From NCBI GenBank assembly GCA_937901145.1, contig CALCHE010000116.1, forward strand, positions 1 through 23,987: a stretch of 23,987 bases of DNA, read 5' to 3'. Positions 14,274 to 22,324 of the stretch are shown one piece after another. The notes beneath the pieces were generated by a model. The model saw nothing but the letters and a program-made list of their open reading frames with translations. It was not told the origin of the DNA and ran no database searches. Positions within the stretch are counted from its first letter, which is position 1. The number at the start of each line of letters is the position of its first letter. Position numbers and translations under genes: made by a program. The DNA comes from an uncultured Clostridia bacterium. Lineage in GTDB: Bacteria; Bacillota; Clostridia; Oscillospirales; Acutalibacteraceae.

Positions 14274-14522
14274 ATGATGCCTAAATCCGTGATAAAGGGA
14301 ATCTGTATAGTTATGGCTGCTCTGATGGTTCTTTCGGTTGGTGCAGTAATTTTTCAGGTTATTGCCGCTGAGCCCAATGCTGCAGCATATATCGCACCTG
14401 TAACAGGTGATAACGATGCTGATTATATCATTCCCATCGGTCTCGGTATTCTTGCCGTTTTAGCAGTGGGAATCTGTATCTTGCTTCCTAAGATGAGAAA
14501 AAAAGAAGAAGAGACCGAATAA
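14274..14522 (+). CDS. Tiny exported protein with PVTGD sorting-like signal
   Basis: An 82-residue protein. Residues 1-32 look like a signal peptide (KSVIKG, hydrophobic core, cleavage near VIAA-EPN). A short loop EPNAAAYIA follows, then PVTGDND (42-48), a second hydrophobic helix (about 53-71) and KMRKK with an acidic end. P-V-T-G-D plus helix plus basic tail has the layout of a degenerate LPXTG-type sorting signal. If both ends were processed only about 12 residues would remain; otherwise it is a two-helix membrane protein. The ATG at 14274 is chosen because AAAAGGAG lies ten bases before it; the in-frame ATG at 14253 precedes that site and has none. The hydrolase gene follows after 14 bases and shares the promoter. 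No known function. Confidence 0.75.
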   Translation: MMPKSVIKGICIVMAALMVLSVGAVIFQVIAAEPNAAAYIAPVTGDNDADYIIPIGLGILAVLAVGICILLPKMRKKEEETE

Positions 14523-14536
14523 AAAGGAGAAAAAAT

Positions 14537-16501
14537 ATGAAAAAGATCATTTCAGTTCTTCTCAGTATAATTTTGATCTGCAGTGTTTTTGCAGTTCCTT
14601 CCTTCGGTGCTGAAGAAGCTGAATATACGGACTATCCCGTTATTTTGGTTCCCGGCTATATTTCCGCTGTTCTTTACCGTCTCGATGAGGAAACAGGGGA
14701 AAAGATTATTGTCTGGGATGATCCTGTGGCACAGGTTAAAGAGGGCGGAGACCTCGCTTCTGTACTTCCTTATGTCGAAGCTTATATTTCAGACGGTAAT
14801 GCAGAGCCTCTGGCAAAAAAACTCAGCGAAGGCTTCAACCGTATCTTCGAGGGAGCTAAATGTAATCCTGACGGCACAAGCCTTTACGATGTGAAAACCT
14901 GGATAGAAACTGCCGAGGACGGAAATTATGCTGCTCTTAAGGAGAATTATCCTGACGGTAAGCATCAGTATGAAAAGGGTATGATGGATGCCATCGGTGA
15001 AAAAATCGGCGACGAAAATCTTTATGTTTTCACTCCCGATTTCCGTATGGGTGCCATTGAGCTTGCAGGATACCTCAGAGCTTATATCGACGGTGTAATC
15101 GCACATAATAATAAGCTCAGAGCCGAGAAGGGCAAAGCTTCTGTCGACAGAGTAAATCTTTTCGCTGTTTCTCACGGCGGTCAGATTTCGGGAACCTATC
15201 TCGCTCTTTACGGTCATGAGGGCAAGGTAAACAATGCTGTTCTTACCTGTCCTGCTTTAGGCGGTGCAGGTATCGCCTATGATGTTTTCAATACAGACTT
15301 AAGCTTTGATGAGGTTGGTCTTCTCACCTTCATCCAGCACGGCTTCAGACTTGATGAGGATATGGATATTTTCCTTAAAGCTGTCGAGTTAGGTTTTATT
15401 GACGAGCTTGTTGAAGCACTTTTCCCCCTCGTGGCAGAAACTATCGGTTGCTGGGGAAGTCTTTGGGATTTCATTCCTCTCGGACAGTATGAGGCTGTGA
15501 AGGCCAAGCTTCTTGATGAAGATATTCACTCAGGACTTATCGAAAAAAGTGACAGAATGCATTATGAGATTATGTCACGCGACGGTGAAAACAGCTACGA
15601 AAAGGGCTTCGCAAAAGCTGAAGAAACAGGTACAAACATTTATATTATCGCAGGATACGACAATCAGATAATCACAGGTATGAGTGTCAGCTCCGATGCT
15701 ATTCTGCCTACTGCTGACTCCACAGGTGCTACAGTAGCTCCCTACGGACAGAGATTTGCTGACGGCTATACTCAGGTGAAGGACACAGGCTTTTATCAGG
15801 TGTCTCCCTCTATGACTGTCGATGCGTCCACCTCTTATCTTCCTGAGCATACCTGGTTTGTGGAAAACTATTACCACGGTATGACGGCTACTGATGAGTT
15901 TACTCACTCTCTGATGGAAAAGCTTCTGCTTACCGATGAGGAGCTGACTGTAAACTCTATGGCTGAATATCCTCAGTTCCACGCCACTACCAACCCCTCA
16001 CATTCCGTATGGGTAGCTTTTGACAGCAGTAAGGAAGGGTATGTATCTTCTGAGGATAAAGTGCTTACCGTTAAAAATCTTTCTGAAGAAAAGAGTATGA
16101 TAGTTACAGCCGTAACCGTCGAGGGCGCAGATATAAAGCTTGATTTCGAGCCTTTTTCTCTCAAGGCAGGTGAGAGCAGAGAAATCCCTGTTAAAGGTGA
16201 AATTCCTGCCGTAAGCCTTAAAAATATCGAGGTAAATGTTTCATATTTCATTTCGAGCGTCACACCTATTGGCGGCAGAACCTTTGATTTTACGATTATG
16301 AACGGTGAAGCTGCGGAATACGATGCAGAAAATCCTTACACGGAAGCTGATACTTCTTTCAGATTTGACATCGTGCTTGACAGAGATATAAAAAATATTC
16401 TTACAAAGGATTTTATCGAAGCTCTGATTTCCTTCTTTTATGAAGCCGTTATCAAGATTATCGGTTTCGTAATGGAAATCGCTTCTTCATTTGCCGGATA
16501 A
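14537..16501 (+). CDS. Secreted alpha/beta hydrolase (lipase/esterase-like)
   Basis: A 654-residue exported protein with signal peptide 1-24 (PSFG-AEE). The hydrolase fold begins with VILVPGY (35-41), the likely oxyanion region, and has a nucleophile elbow LFAVSHGGQISG with Ser212. Asp in IIAGYDNQ and His in LPEHTWFVENYYHG are plausible triad members (inferred). The overall look is like the LCAT/lipase-type serine hydrolases acting on lipids or esters; the substrate is unknown. After the catalytic part (about 30-480) a beta-rich domain (about 490-610) resembles an accessory Ig-like module. The last about 35 residues (FIEALISFFYEAVIKIIGFV) form an amphipathic or hydrophobic helix that could hold the enzyme at the membrane. 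AAAAAGGAGA precedes the ATG. It is co-transcribed with the small PVTGD protein. Confidence 0.85.
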   Translation: MKKIISVLLSIILICSVFAVPSFGAEEAEYTDYPVILVPGYISAVLYRLDEETGEKIIVWDDPVAQVKEGGDLASVLPYVEAYISDGNAEPLAKKLSEGFNRIFEGAKCNPDGTSLYDVKTWIETAEDGNYAALKENYPDGKHQYEKGMMDAIGEKIGDENLYVFTPDFRMGAIELAGYLRAYIDGVIAHNNKLRAEKGKASVDRVNLFAVSHGGQISGTYLALYGHEGKVNNAVLTCPALGGAGIAYDVFNTDLSFDEVGLLTFIQHGFRLDEDMDIFLKAVELGFIDELVEALFPLVAETIGCWGSLWDFIPLGQYEAVKAKLLDEDIHSGLIEKSDRMHYEIMSRDGENSYEKGFAKAEETGTNIYIIAGYDNQIITGMSVSSDAILPTADSTGATVAPYGQRFADGYTQVKDTGFYQVSPSMTVDASTSYLPEHTWFVENYYHGMTATDEFTHSLMEKLLLTDEELTVNSMAEYPQFHATTNPSHSVWVAFDSSKEGYVSSEDKVLTVKNLSEEKSMIVTAVTVEGADIKLDFEPFSLKAGESREIPVKGEIPAVSLKNIEVNVSYFISSVTPIGGRTFDFTIMNGEAAEYDAENPYTEADTSFRFDIVLDRDIKNILTKDFIEALISFFYEAVIKIIGFVMEIASSFAG

Positions 16502-16506
16502 TAAAC

Positions 16507-16537
16507 TGAATAAAAACACCTCTCTTTGTCTATACTA
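16507..16537 (+). promoter_or_regulatory. Sigma-G-like (forespore) promoter of the DUF1540 gene
   Basis: TGAATA (16507-16512), an 18-base spacer and TATACTA (16531-16537). The Bacillus sigma-G consensus is TGMATA, 17-18 bases, CATAMTA, so the fit is 12 of 13 informative positions. No sigma-A -35 box matches this -10. Confidence 0.6.
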
Positions 16538-16560
16538 ATCACAGTAAGAAAAGGGAGGTG
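16517..16560 (+). promoter_or_regulatory. Inverted repeat masking the DUF1540 ribosome binding site
   Basis: CACCTCTCTTT (16517-16527) pairs with AAAGGGAGGTG (16550-16560) over 11 bp with one G-T pair and a 22-base loop. The 3' arm is the Shine-Dalgarno sequence. No T run follows, so it is not a terminator. The 5' arm lies upstream of the predicted transcription start, so only read-through RNA from the hydrolase operon would form it. Confidence 0.65.
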
Positions 16561-16566
16561 AATTTC

Positions 16567-16725
16567 ATGGCAAACGAAGGTGTAAAGTGTACAGTAACAG
16601 AATGTCAGTGGCACGAAGGCTGTGACAAATGCAATCTCGAAAGAATCGAAGTAACACATGAAAAGACAGGTGCCGATTCTATCGCGGTTCCTCATTTCTG
16701 TAAAAGCTATCAGAAAAGACAGTAA
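16567..16725 (+). CDS. DUF1540 small Cys-rich protein
   Basis: A 52-residue cytoplasmic protein with Cys8, Cys13, Cys19, Cys22 and Cys45 (KCTVTEC, HEGCDKCN, VPHFCKSY). This spacing, with a central I-V-T segment, matches the DUF1540 family, which I know as short Cys-rich, probably metal-binding proteins of Firmicutes without defined function. A very strong ribosome binding site (AGGGAGGTG) lies six bases before the ATG. A sigma-G-like promoter suggests forespore expression, fitting the gpr and spoIIP genes that follow on the other strand. A terminator directly follows. It may be a spore component, which is inference from promoter and context. Confidence 0.88.
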   Translation: MANEGVKCTVTECQWHEGCDKCNLERIEVTHEKTGADSIAVPHFCKSYQKRQ

Positions 16726-16731
16726 GAAGAA

Positions 16732-16757
16732 AAAGGCTACATCGGTAGCCTTTTTTT
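16732..16757 (+). terminator. Rho-independent terminator after the DUF1540 gene
   Basis: A perfect 9-bp stem (AAAGGCTAC with GTAGCCTTT) has the loop ATCG and continues into a T run. With A-rich flanks on both sides it may also serve the convergent minus-strand spoIIP operon. Confidence 0.9.
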
Positions 16758-16780
16758 AATGCAGAATGCAGCGCTCTCTG

Positions 16781-17104
16781 TCACTTTGTGACTGCTGATT
16801 GCAGCTCCTTTACGCACTTTCCTAAATAATAAACAGCAGATAAGGGTGTGAGCATAATATAATCCTCGTACTTTCTTATCCTGTCAGACAGATTAATGTC
16901 GAAATTGAATTTTTCTTCGCCCATATTAATTTCGAGGTTCTTACCTGTGTTTTTAACACTCATAACTGCATAGGCTTTGTCAAAGGTGTTTTTAGCACTT
17001 TTCTGTGAAGCTGCTATACTACCTGAAGCTAAAATTCCGAGACAGCAAATAATCACGCTCGAAAAAAGGAAGCGCGAAAAAATCTTTTTCATTTCATCGT
17101 TCAT
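16781..17104 (-). CDS. Small membrane/exported protein of the gpr-spoIIP operon
   Basis: A 107-residue protein with an N-terminal hydrophobic segment (about 11-32; FLFSSVIICCLGILASGSIA), either a signal peptide or an anchor, and a soluble domain (FDKAYAVMSVKNTGKNLEIN, FNFDINLSDRIRKYEDYIML). It starts two bases after the spoIIP stop, with AGGAA before the ATG, so it is translated from the same message. I do not recognise the family. Co-expression with spoIIP suggests a role at the sporulation or forespore membrane, but this is inference. Confidence 0.8.
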   Translation of the reverse strand: MNDEMKKIFSRFLFSSVIICCLGILASGSIAASQKSAKNTFDKAYAVMSVKNTGKNLEINMGEEKFNFDINLSDRIRKYEDYIMLTPLSAVYYLGKCVKELQSAVTK

Positions 17105-17106
17105 AG

Positions 17107-18276
17107 TTATTCCTCATATTTCTCTAAAATTTTACTGACGGCTTTACCCAGACATCTGCCTGCGTAAACTGCTTCGTCCAGTGTGTTTGCATCGGAGCCC
17201 ATTTCTACCAGAAGTGAACAGTGGGTAAGGTCCATATTGTATTTTCTCGGGCTGAAATAAAGAGGACGGGTTATGCCTTCGAAAAGCTCCTCCAGAGTGT
17301 TCTGAAGCTCTACTGCAAATACCAGATTTTTCTTCCAGTCAGGGAAGCCTTCTATGGGTCCGCCTTCCTCCTGGCAGCCTGAAATTATCATTATCTGTGC
17401 CGCCTTTTTTCCGTCAACGGTGACCGTAGGCTTTATCTTGGTGCCGTCGGAGCGCTGAATGGCATCACGGTGAAGGTCGAGAACTATCTTTATGGAAGGG
17501 TATTTTTTCAGATAAGACTCCACACTTTTCCTCGAATGGGCATAGGCGCCGTTGTAGGAGCTGTCGTGTATTTCCTTGTCGTGGATTACCTTGTATCCGG
17601 CCGCTTCGATTTCTTTTACGGTTTCTTCACCTACGCGAACCATATTCACCGCGCTGTCGTTACTTCTCGTTTTATGTCCGACAGCATAAAAATCCCTGTC
17701 TAAAATCTCGTAGGTTTCCGTGGTGTGGGTGTGGAAGATAAGAACCGCGGGTTCGTTCTTTTTTACTGTAAGGTCAGCTTTGGTTTCCAGAAGCTTTTTT
17801 ATGTCTATCTCCGTTTTGCTGTTTACATTTTTTACCCTGACAAGACCGTACTTATCCGTTACACCGTCATTTTTGTAGGTATATTCTGAAATTTTTCCGT
17901 CTTTTTTGTCCTTTTTGCTTTTCTTTTGTGCCTCTTTTATCAGCTGAGAAATATCGCTGTCAGTACGGTTGAACTTTAATTCCTTTACTGTTTGTACAGC
18001 TTTTTCTGTAGTGGTTATCTCTTCCTTTTCTGTGACAGCGGGAGCAGAAACGGTTTCCTGTGTGACGGGAGAAGGTTCAGTAGTGACAGCGAAGGTTGTA
18101 GGCGGGGAATTAAGCTTCAGTCCTTTCTGCGGAAGATAGGTTACAGCACTTTTCACCATAATTTCTGCCGTAAGCGTTATTAATGCATCGCTGAAAAAGA
18201 AAACAACTGCTGCCGTAAAACAGAGTGATATAATACAGATGGTAATTTTTATGGCTTTATTTTTGTCTGTCTTCAT
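17107..18276 (-). CDS. spoIIP: Stage II sporulation protein P (peptidoglycan hydrolase)
   Basis: A 389-residue cell-wall amidase/endopeptidase that works with SpoIID and SpoIIM to thin septal peptidoglycan so that the mother cell can engulf the forespore. One N-terminal membrane segment (about 10-30) anchors it, followed by a Thr/Pro/Glu and Lys-rich linker (about 55-130). The SpoIIP domain (about 175-385) shows LIFHTHTTETY (His182, His184, Glu188), LDLHRDA (His269) and LLVEMGSDANT (Glu358), the family's metal-ligand and catalytic set. It lies 51 bases downstream of gpr on the same strand, the order conserved in Bacillus and Clostridia. Confidence 0.97.
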   Translation of the reverse strand: MKTDKNKAIKITICIISLCFTAAVVFFFSDALITLTAEIMVKSAVTYLPQKGLKLNSPPTTFAVTTEPSPVTQETVSAPAVTEKEEITTTEKAVQTVKELKFNRTDSDISQLIKEAQKKSKKDKKDGKISEYTYKNDGVTDKYGLVRVKNVNSKTEIDIKKLLETKADLTVKKNEPAVLIFHTHTTETYEILDRDFYAVGHKTRSNDSAVNMVRVGEETVKEIEAAGYKVIHDKEIHDSSYNGAYAHSRKSVESYLKKYPSIKIVLDLHRDAIQRSDGTKIKPTVTVDGKKAAQIMIISGCQEEGGPIEGFPDWKKNLVFAVELQNTLEELFEGITRPLYFSPRKYNMDLTHCSLLVEMGSDANTLDEAVYAGRCLGKAVSKILEKYEE

Positions 18277-18327
18277 AGTTTTTCCTCCGAGGTTGATTTA
18301 TATAAATATATTCGGAGACTGATGTTT

Positions 18328-19212
18328 TTACGACACTACGGACAGAATATCTTCACCGTCGATGTCCGGATGAAGAGCCATATTCACTGCCATAGCAATA
18401 AGGCGGGATGCTCTTTCTATGAGGACGTCTATTTCTTTCGGCGTGACTACCATTGAGTCTTTCAGCTGAGCCTTGTTGATTTCTTCTTCACTTACTCCTG
18501 CTTTTTCCAGTATGTCGAGAGCCATAGTTTTTCCGTCAACCACAGTAGGAACGCCTATGGCTATTACGGGAATACCGAGAGCTTCTCTGTCGATTCTCTG
18601 CCTATGATTTCCTACTCCCGAGCCGGGGGAAATACCTGTGTCAGAAAGCTGTACAGTTCTGCCGAGTCTTTCCGTATTTCTCGAAGCCAAAGCATCGATT
18701 ACTATTACTGCACAGGGTTTGATTTTTTTTACTATGCCGCTGATTATTTCCGCACTTTCCATTCCTGTTTTACCGAGAACACCGGGTACGATACCTGCCA
18801 CGGAGCGGAGAGAAGAAAAACCGATTTCCTTGGCGAAATTATCAGGAATATGTCTCGTAGCGAAAAGAAAGGAAATGCATCTCGGTCCAAGAGCGTCGGG
18901 GGTTATGTCCTCATTACCGAGACCGGCTACCAGAACACAGCCCTTATCATCGGGAAGTAGACTTTTCAGCTCATCCCTGAGAACGAAAAGAGAAGGGGAG
19001 AACAGGTCGGAGTTTTTGGTGAAGGGAACAGTCTCTACGGTGATATAGGTGCCCTTCGGTTTGCCGAGGGTCCGTTCACCCGATTCGTTCACTACGGTAA
19101 TGGTGTCCACGGTGATGCCGTTTACAGTTTTTTTGTGGCTTATTATTCCGTCGAGGGAGTTCCTGTCGATGTATTCTTTTCTTTCCAGCGCCAAATCTGT
19201 GCGAAAGTTCAT
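18328..19212 (-). CDS. gpr: GPR germination endopeptidase (spore protease)
   Basis: A 294-residue aspartic-type spore protease that degrades the small acid-soluble DNA-binding proteins early in germination. It is made as a zymogen in the forespore. The start FRTDLALE is typical of the family, followed by TLGKPKGTYITVE, VAGLGNEDITPDALGP (Asp106) and VIDALASR (Asp173). Those two aspartates are 67 apart, close to the spacing of the essential pair in the Bacillus megaterium enzyme, so they are probably catalytic (inference). ISPGSGVGNHR is also present. The protein is shorter than the about 370 residues of Bacillus GPR. TAGGAG lies five bases before ATG. The rpsT gene is divergent. I found no clear forespore sigma site upstream. 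Confidence 0.96.
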   Translation of the reverse strand: MNFRTDLALERKEYIDRNSLDGIISHKKTVNGITVDTITVVNESGERTLGKPKGTYITVETVPFTKNSDLFSPSLFVLRDELKSLLPDDKGCVLVAGLGNEDITPDALGPRCISFLFATRHIPDNFAKEIGFSSLRSVAGIVPGVLGKTGMESAEIISGIVKKIKPCAVIVIDALASRNTERLGRTVQLSDTGISPGSGVGNHRQRIDREALGIPVIAIGVPTVVDGKTMALDILEKAGVSEEEINKAQLKDSMVVTPKEIDVLIERASRLIAMAVNMALHPDIDGEDILSVVS

Positions 19213-19304
19213 ATTATTTTCTCCTAAACTATTGCTTTTTTCACAATAATGTAGTATTATTGTTGTCGCTTTAAAAAAAGTATATCCAATTTTGCAAAAA
19301 TATC

Positions 19305-19333
19305 TTGAATTTTCTTTTAAAAGATGTTATGAT
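19305..19333 (+). promoter_or_regulatory. Sigma-A promoter of rpsT
   Basis: TTGAAT (19305-19310), a 17-base spacer and TATGAT (19328-19333), about 35 bases before a very strong ribosome binding site. Confidence 0.7.
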
Positions 19334-19375
19334 ATACGATGCATATTGATGTAAATTAAGAGGAGGTGTAATGTT

Positions 19376-19636
19376 ATGCCAAACATTAAATCAGCAAAGA
19401 AGCGTGTTCTTGTTAATGCAACAAAGCAGGCTCGTAACAAGTCAGCAAACTCAGCACTCAAAACTGCTCTCAAAAAAGCTAACGCAGCTATCGAAGCTAA
19501 CGCTGAAGATAAGGACGTTGCAGTTAAGCTCGCAGTTAAGAAAATCGACCAGGCTGTTGCTAAGGGTCTTCTTCACAAAAACAACGCTGCAAGAAAGAAG
19601 TCTGCTCTTGTAAGCAAACTCAATGCAAGCAAATAA
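19376..19636 (+). CDS. rpsT: 30S ribosomal protein S20
   Basis: An 86-residue basic, helical protein with the S20 pattern: MPNIKSAKKRVLVN at the start, RNKSANSALKTALKKA in the middle, and the conserved KGLLHKNNAARKKSAL near the end. It binds 16S rRNA in the small subunit. AGGAGGTG (19361-19368) lies seven bases before the ATG; an ATG at 19371 is out of frame. The rpsT-gpr pairing is common in Clostridia and Bacilli. It is monocistronic, with its own promoter and terminator. Confidence 0.98.
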   Translation: MPNIKSAKKRVLVNATKQARNKSANSALKTALKKANAAIEANAEDKDVAVKLAVKKIDQAVAKGLLHKNNAARKKSALVSKLNASK

Positions 19637-19652
19637 TTGAAAAGAAATTTAT

Positions 19653-19680
19653 GAGATGGGTTATGCCCGTCTCTTTTTCT
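19653..19680 (+). terminator. Rho-independent terminator of rpsT
   Basis: An 8-bp stem (GAGATGGG with CCCGTCTC, one G-T pair) has the loop TTATG and is followed by five T. Confidence 0.85.
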
Positions 19681-19770
19681 TTTTTAGGAAAATATGCTTG
19701 TCATTTTGCATTAAAGCTTTCTTTATTTATTGTTTAAATCGCCAAAAAAACTTTATGTGTCTATAAACTG

Positions 19771-19799
19771 TGGAAAAGGGCGATCGAATGTGATATAAT
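19771..19799 (+). promoter_or_regulatory. Promoter of the GPH-type transporter gene
   Basis: TGGAAA (19771-19776), a 17-base spacer and a perfect TATAAT (19794-19799) with an extended -10 TGA before it. Confidence 0.7.
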
Positions 19800-19857
19800 T
19801 AACGAGTTAATAAGGTGGAGTAATCTGCCTGTACTAAAGAAAGAGGAGGAGTTAAAT

Positions 19858-22236
19858 TTGCTTTCTAAAATCAAACCGTTACTTTCAGATGTAAAAACTT
19901 ACTGGAAAATTCCGCTTCCCGGCCGTTATATGCCTTTTAAGGAAATTCTGGCATATGCAGTCGGCGGTATGGGTGCATACCTTATCATCACTATGGCATC
20001 TATCCTTATTGTCAGCACAAACAATATGGTTGTCAGTGCCGCAGTCGGTGTTTCACCCACTCATATGTACATCCTTTACATAATTTCCACCATAGCCAAT
20101 ATTCCTCTCACCGCGCTGAGAGCCAATATGGTTGATAATACCCGAAATAAAGCCGGTAAGTACAGACCTTACCTTCTTTCGATGGGTATTCCTACAGTTC
20201 TTATCAGCTTAGGATATGTATGGTTCCCCTATGATTCCCTTTACAGCTTCTTCCCCGGACAGCTTTTCGGATACGATGCAGGCTATGTAGCAAAGCTGGC
20301 AGTGGTTCTTTTCTTTAACCTTCTGCTTCAGTTTTTCTTTAACTTCTTTAACGATGCTTACACAAACCTTGTTCATGTTCTTTCTCCCAATACTCAGGAA
20401 AGAACCGACGTTCTCTCCATAAAGGCAGTTATCTATTCCTTCGCACCCTCAGTATTTAATTTTGTCCGTCCTCTTATCGCAGGTGCAGTGGCAGAGGGTA
20501 ACATTTATGACATCAAGGTTTACAGAGTGTCCTATCCCATTTTTGCTGTTATCGGTATCGGTCTTACCGTTTACATTTTCGCAAATACGAAAGAAAAAAT
20601 CATCCAGGCCAGAAGCCGTGTTGTTCAGGTTCGCTTCGCTGATGCATTCAAAGAGGTTGCCAAAAATAAGTACTTCTGGATTATTGCTCTTGCTGGCTGG
20701 CTCGGCTTCCTCGAGGTAGCTTACAGTTCAGTTCTCGAATGGTCATATAACTACGGCCACAGCTGTAGTGATGCAACCTATGGTTTTGTAACACTTATCG
20801 TAGGTAATGCATCTCTCTGGGGTATGCTCCTTGCTCCCATCGCCATCAGAAGATACGGTAAAAAGAAGGTTCTTATCGGTATCAATCTTCTGAATGTAGT
20901 CTGTATCTTAGCTATGGGTGTCAATCTCAGAAGTATGCTCTGGTTGACCGTATGTATTTACATCAACTACCTTTTCGGTGCTTTTGAACAGATTCTTTCT
21001 CCTGCCATCCAGGCTGACATCCGTGACTACCATCAGTATAAAACAGGTGTCCGTGTCGACGGTATGTTCGCTACTGTTGCTACCATCGGCGGTATGGTAA
21101 CTCTCATCACATCATCAGTTCTTCCCTTCGTTTATGAGCATTACGGCATTTTCGAGGGTAACGGATACAAAAGTCCCTATGACATTCTCGACACAGTTAC
21201 AGGTCAGCCCGATCTTCTTTACGATGTAATGGGTGCACTCATCGTTATGGCAGCAGTAGGTGCATTCTTTAATGTTGTGCCTTACTTCTTCTACGACCTT
21301 CACGAAAAACAGCAGAAGGGTATCGTCCGTGCACTTAAAATCCGTGCTATGTTTGAGGATTACGGTAACGGTGTTACTAATAACAAAACAATCATCGAAG
21401 CTATCGATATCATCAGAGAAGCCCGTGCAAATGCAGAGAAGGAGTTAGCAGTTATCGACAAATCTGCAGGCAGAAAGGCTGTAAGAAAGCTTAAGGAAGA
21501 AAACGAAGAAATCGAAATTTCACGCTTTGTATGTCAGGAACTTGCAAAGTTCGAAGAAGGAATTTACAAGGTAAAATACGAAGCTAATCTTCAGGTTTAT
21601 AACGCAGGTCTTATGGGTCTTTATGAGCTTAAAAAGGAAGATATCCTTAAAGAGCTTGCCACTGCCAGAGAGTTACCCAAATCAACAGCAGAAGAAAAAG
21701 AATACCGTAAGTTCAGACTTGATATCGCTAAAAACAAGCTTTCAGCACGTAAGGCTATTGATAAATATTACAAAACTGCTGAAACCTTCGTACAGCCCGG
21801 TTATGAGGAGCTTGACAGACTCTTCGACAGAGAGGATGACATCAATACAGAGCTTAAAGGTCTTTATGAAGCAAAGGCAGCTGCCAAAAAGGCAAAGGAT
21901 TCCTATGCTCTTAAGGAAATCTGTGATAAGATCAAATCTCTCGAAAATGAAAAGAAGGATATCCAGAAAGCTTCTAAGGCTGAAATGGATAAGCATGCAT
22001 TCTTCGCACGTTCAGCTAAACCTTATCTCGATGCAGAGCGTATCGTAAAAGAAAAGGAAAACACTCTCCACTTCGAAGAAATCGCAGCTAAGTATGACGA
22101 AGCTAAAGCAGCAGAAGAGGCAGCACTTCAGGCACAGCTTGAGGAAACAAAGCGTCTCGAAGCTGAAAAAGCAGAAAAGGCTGCCGCCATCAAGGCTGAA
22201 AAAGCTGCAGCAAAGGCAGAAAAGAAAAACAAATAA
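19858..22236 (+). CDS. GPH/MFS-type sugar:cation symporter-like protein with coiled-coil C-terminal extension
   Basis: A 792-residue membrane protein. Residues about 25-480 form about 12 hydrophobic helices of the major facilitator/GPH (glycoside-pentoside-hexuronide) kind. Visible signatures are NPLTALRA-like ANIPLTALRANMVDNTRNKAGKYRPYL, split here as IPLTALRANMVD and GKYRPYL, plus ILSPAIQADIRDYHQYKTG in the second half. The substrate is probably a small glycoside or sugar acid, unproved. Residues 482-792 form a long cytoplasmic, highly charged helical tail (KAAAKKAKDSYALKEICDKI, EKEKENTL-like segments) ending in an Ala/Lys/Glu-rich run. Known GPH carriers are about 450-500 residues and lack this. 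The TTG start at 19858 is supported by AGGAGGAG just upstream. It is monocistronic, with a hairpin downstream. Confidence 0.85.
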   Translation: MLSKIKPLLSDVKTYWKIPLPGRYMPFKEILAYAVGGMGAYLIITMASILIVSTNNMVVSAAVGVSPTHMYILYIISTIANIPLTALRANMVDNTRNKAGKYRPYLLSMGIPTVLISLGYVWFPYDSLYSFFPGQLFGYDAGYVAKLAVVLFFNLLLQFFFNFFNDAYTNLVHVLSPNTQERTDVLSIKAVIYSFAPSVFNFVRPLIAGAVAEGNIYDIKVYRVSYPIFAVIGIGLTVYIFANTKEKIIQARSRVVQVRFADAFKEVAKNKYFWIIALAGWLGFLEVAYSSVLEWSYNYGHSCSDATYGFVTLIVGNASLWGMLLAPIAIRRYGKKKVLIGINLLNVVCILAMGVNLRSMLWLTVCIYINYLFGAFEQILSPAIQADIRDYHQYKTGVRVDGMFATVATIGGMVTLITSSVLPFVYEHYGIFEGNGYKSPYDILDTVTGQPDLLYDVMGALIVMAAVGAFFNVVPYFFYDLHEKQQKGIVRALKIRAMFEDYGNGVTNNKTIIEAIDIIREARANAEKELAVIDKSAGRKAVRKLKEENEEIEISRFVCQELAKFEEGIYKVKYEANLQVYNAGLMGLYELKKEDILKELATARELPKSTAEEKEYRKFRLDIAKNKLSARKAIDKYYKTAETFVQPGYEELDRLFDREDDINTELKGLYEAKAAAKKAKDSYALKEICDKIKSLENEKKDIQKASKAEMDKHAFFARSAKPYLDAERIVKEKENTLHFEEIAAKYDEAKAAEEAALQAQLEETKRLEAEKAEKAAAIKAEKAAAKAEKKNK

Positions 22237-22242
22237 TTGAGC

Positions 22243-22274
22243 TGTGACGGTAATCGGATTCGGTTACCGTCACA
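22243..22274 (+). terminator. Long hairpin after the transporter gene (candidate terminator)
   Basis: A 14-bp stem (TGTGACGGTAATCG with CGGTTACCGTCACA, one G-T pair) has the loop GATT. Only a weak, mixed A/T tract follows, so termination may be partial. Confidence 0.6.
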
Positions 22275-22303
22275 TTGATAATATAGTATTTAATTTTGAT
22301 AAT
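22275..22303 (+). promoter_or_regulatory. Possible promoter of the flavodoxin-like reductase gene
   Basis: TTGATA (22275-22280), a 17-base spacer and GATAAT (22298-22303), each one base off consensus. The leader would be short. Confidence 0.4.
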
Positions 22304-22324
22304 TAGAAAAAAGGAAGGTTAAAA

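Noticed and set aside
16438..16695. Minus-strand open frame across the hydrolase end and DUF1540 gene
   Set aside because: It is antisense to two well-supported genes and crosses the predicted promoter; no ribosome binding site.
19213..19304. Forespore sigma promoter upstream of gpr
   Set aside because: An AATACTA on the minus strand resembles a sigma-G -10, but no matching -35 lies 17-18 bases upstream.
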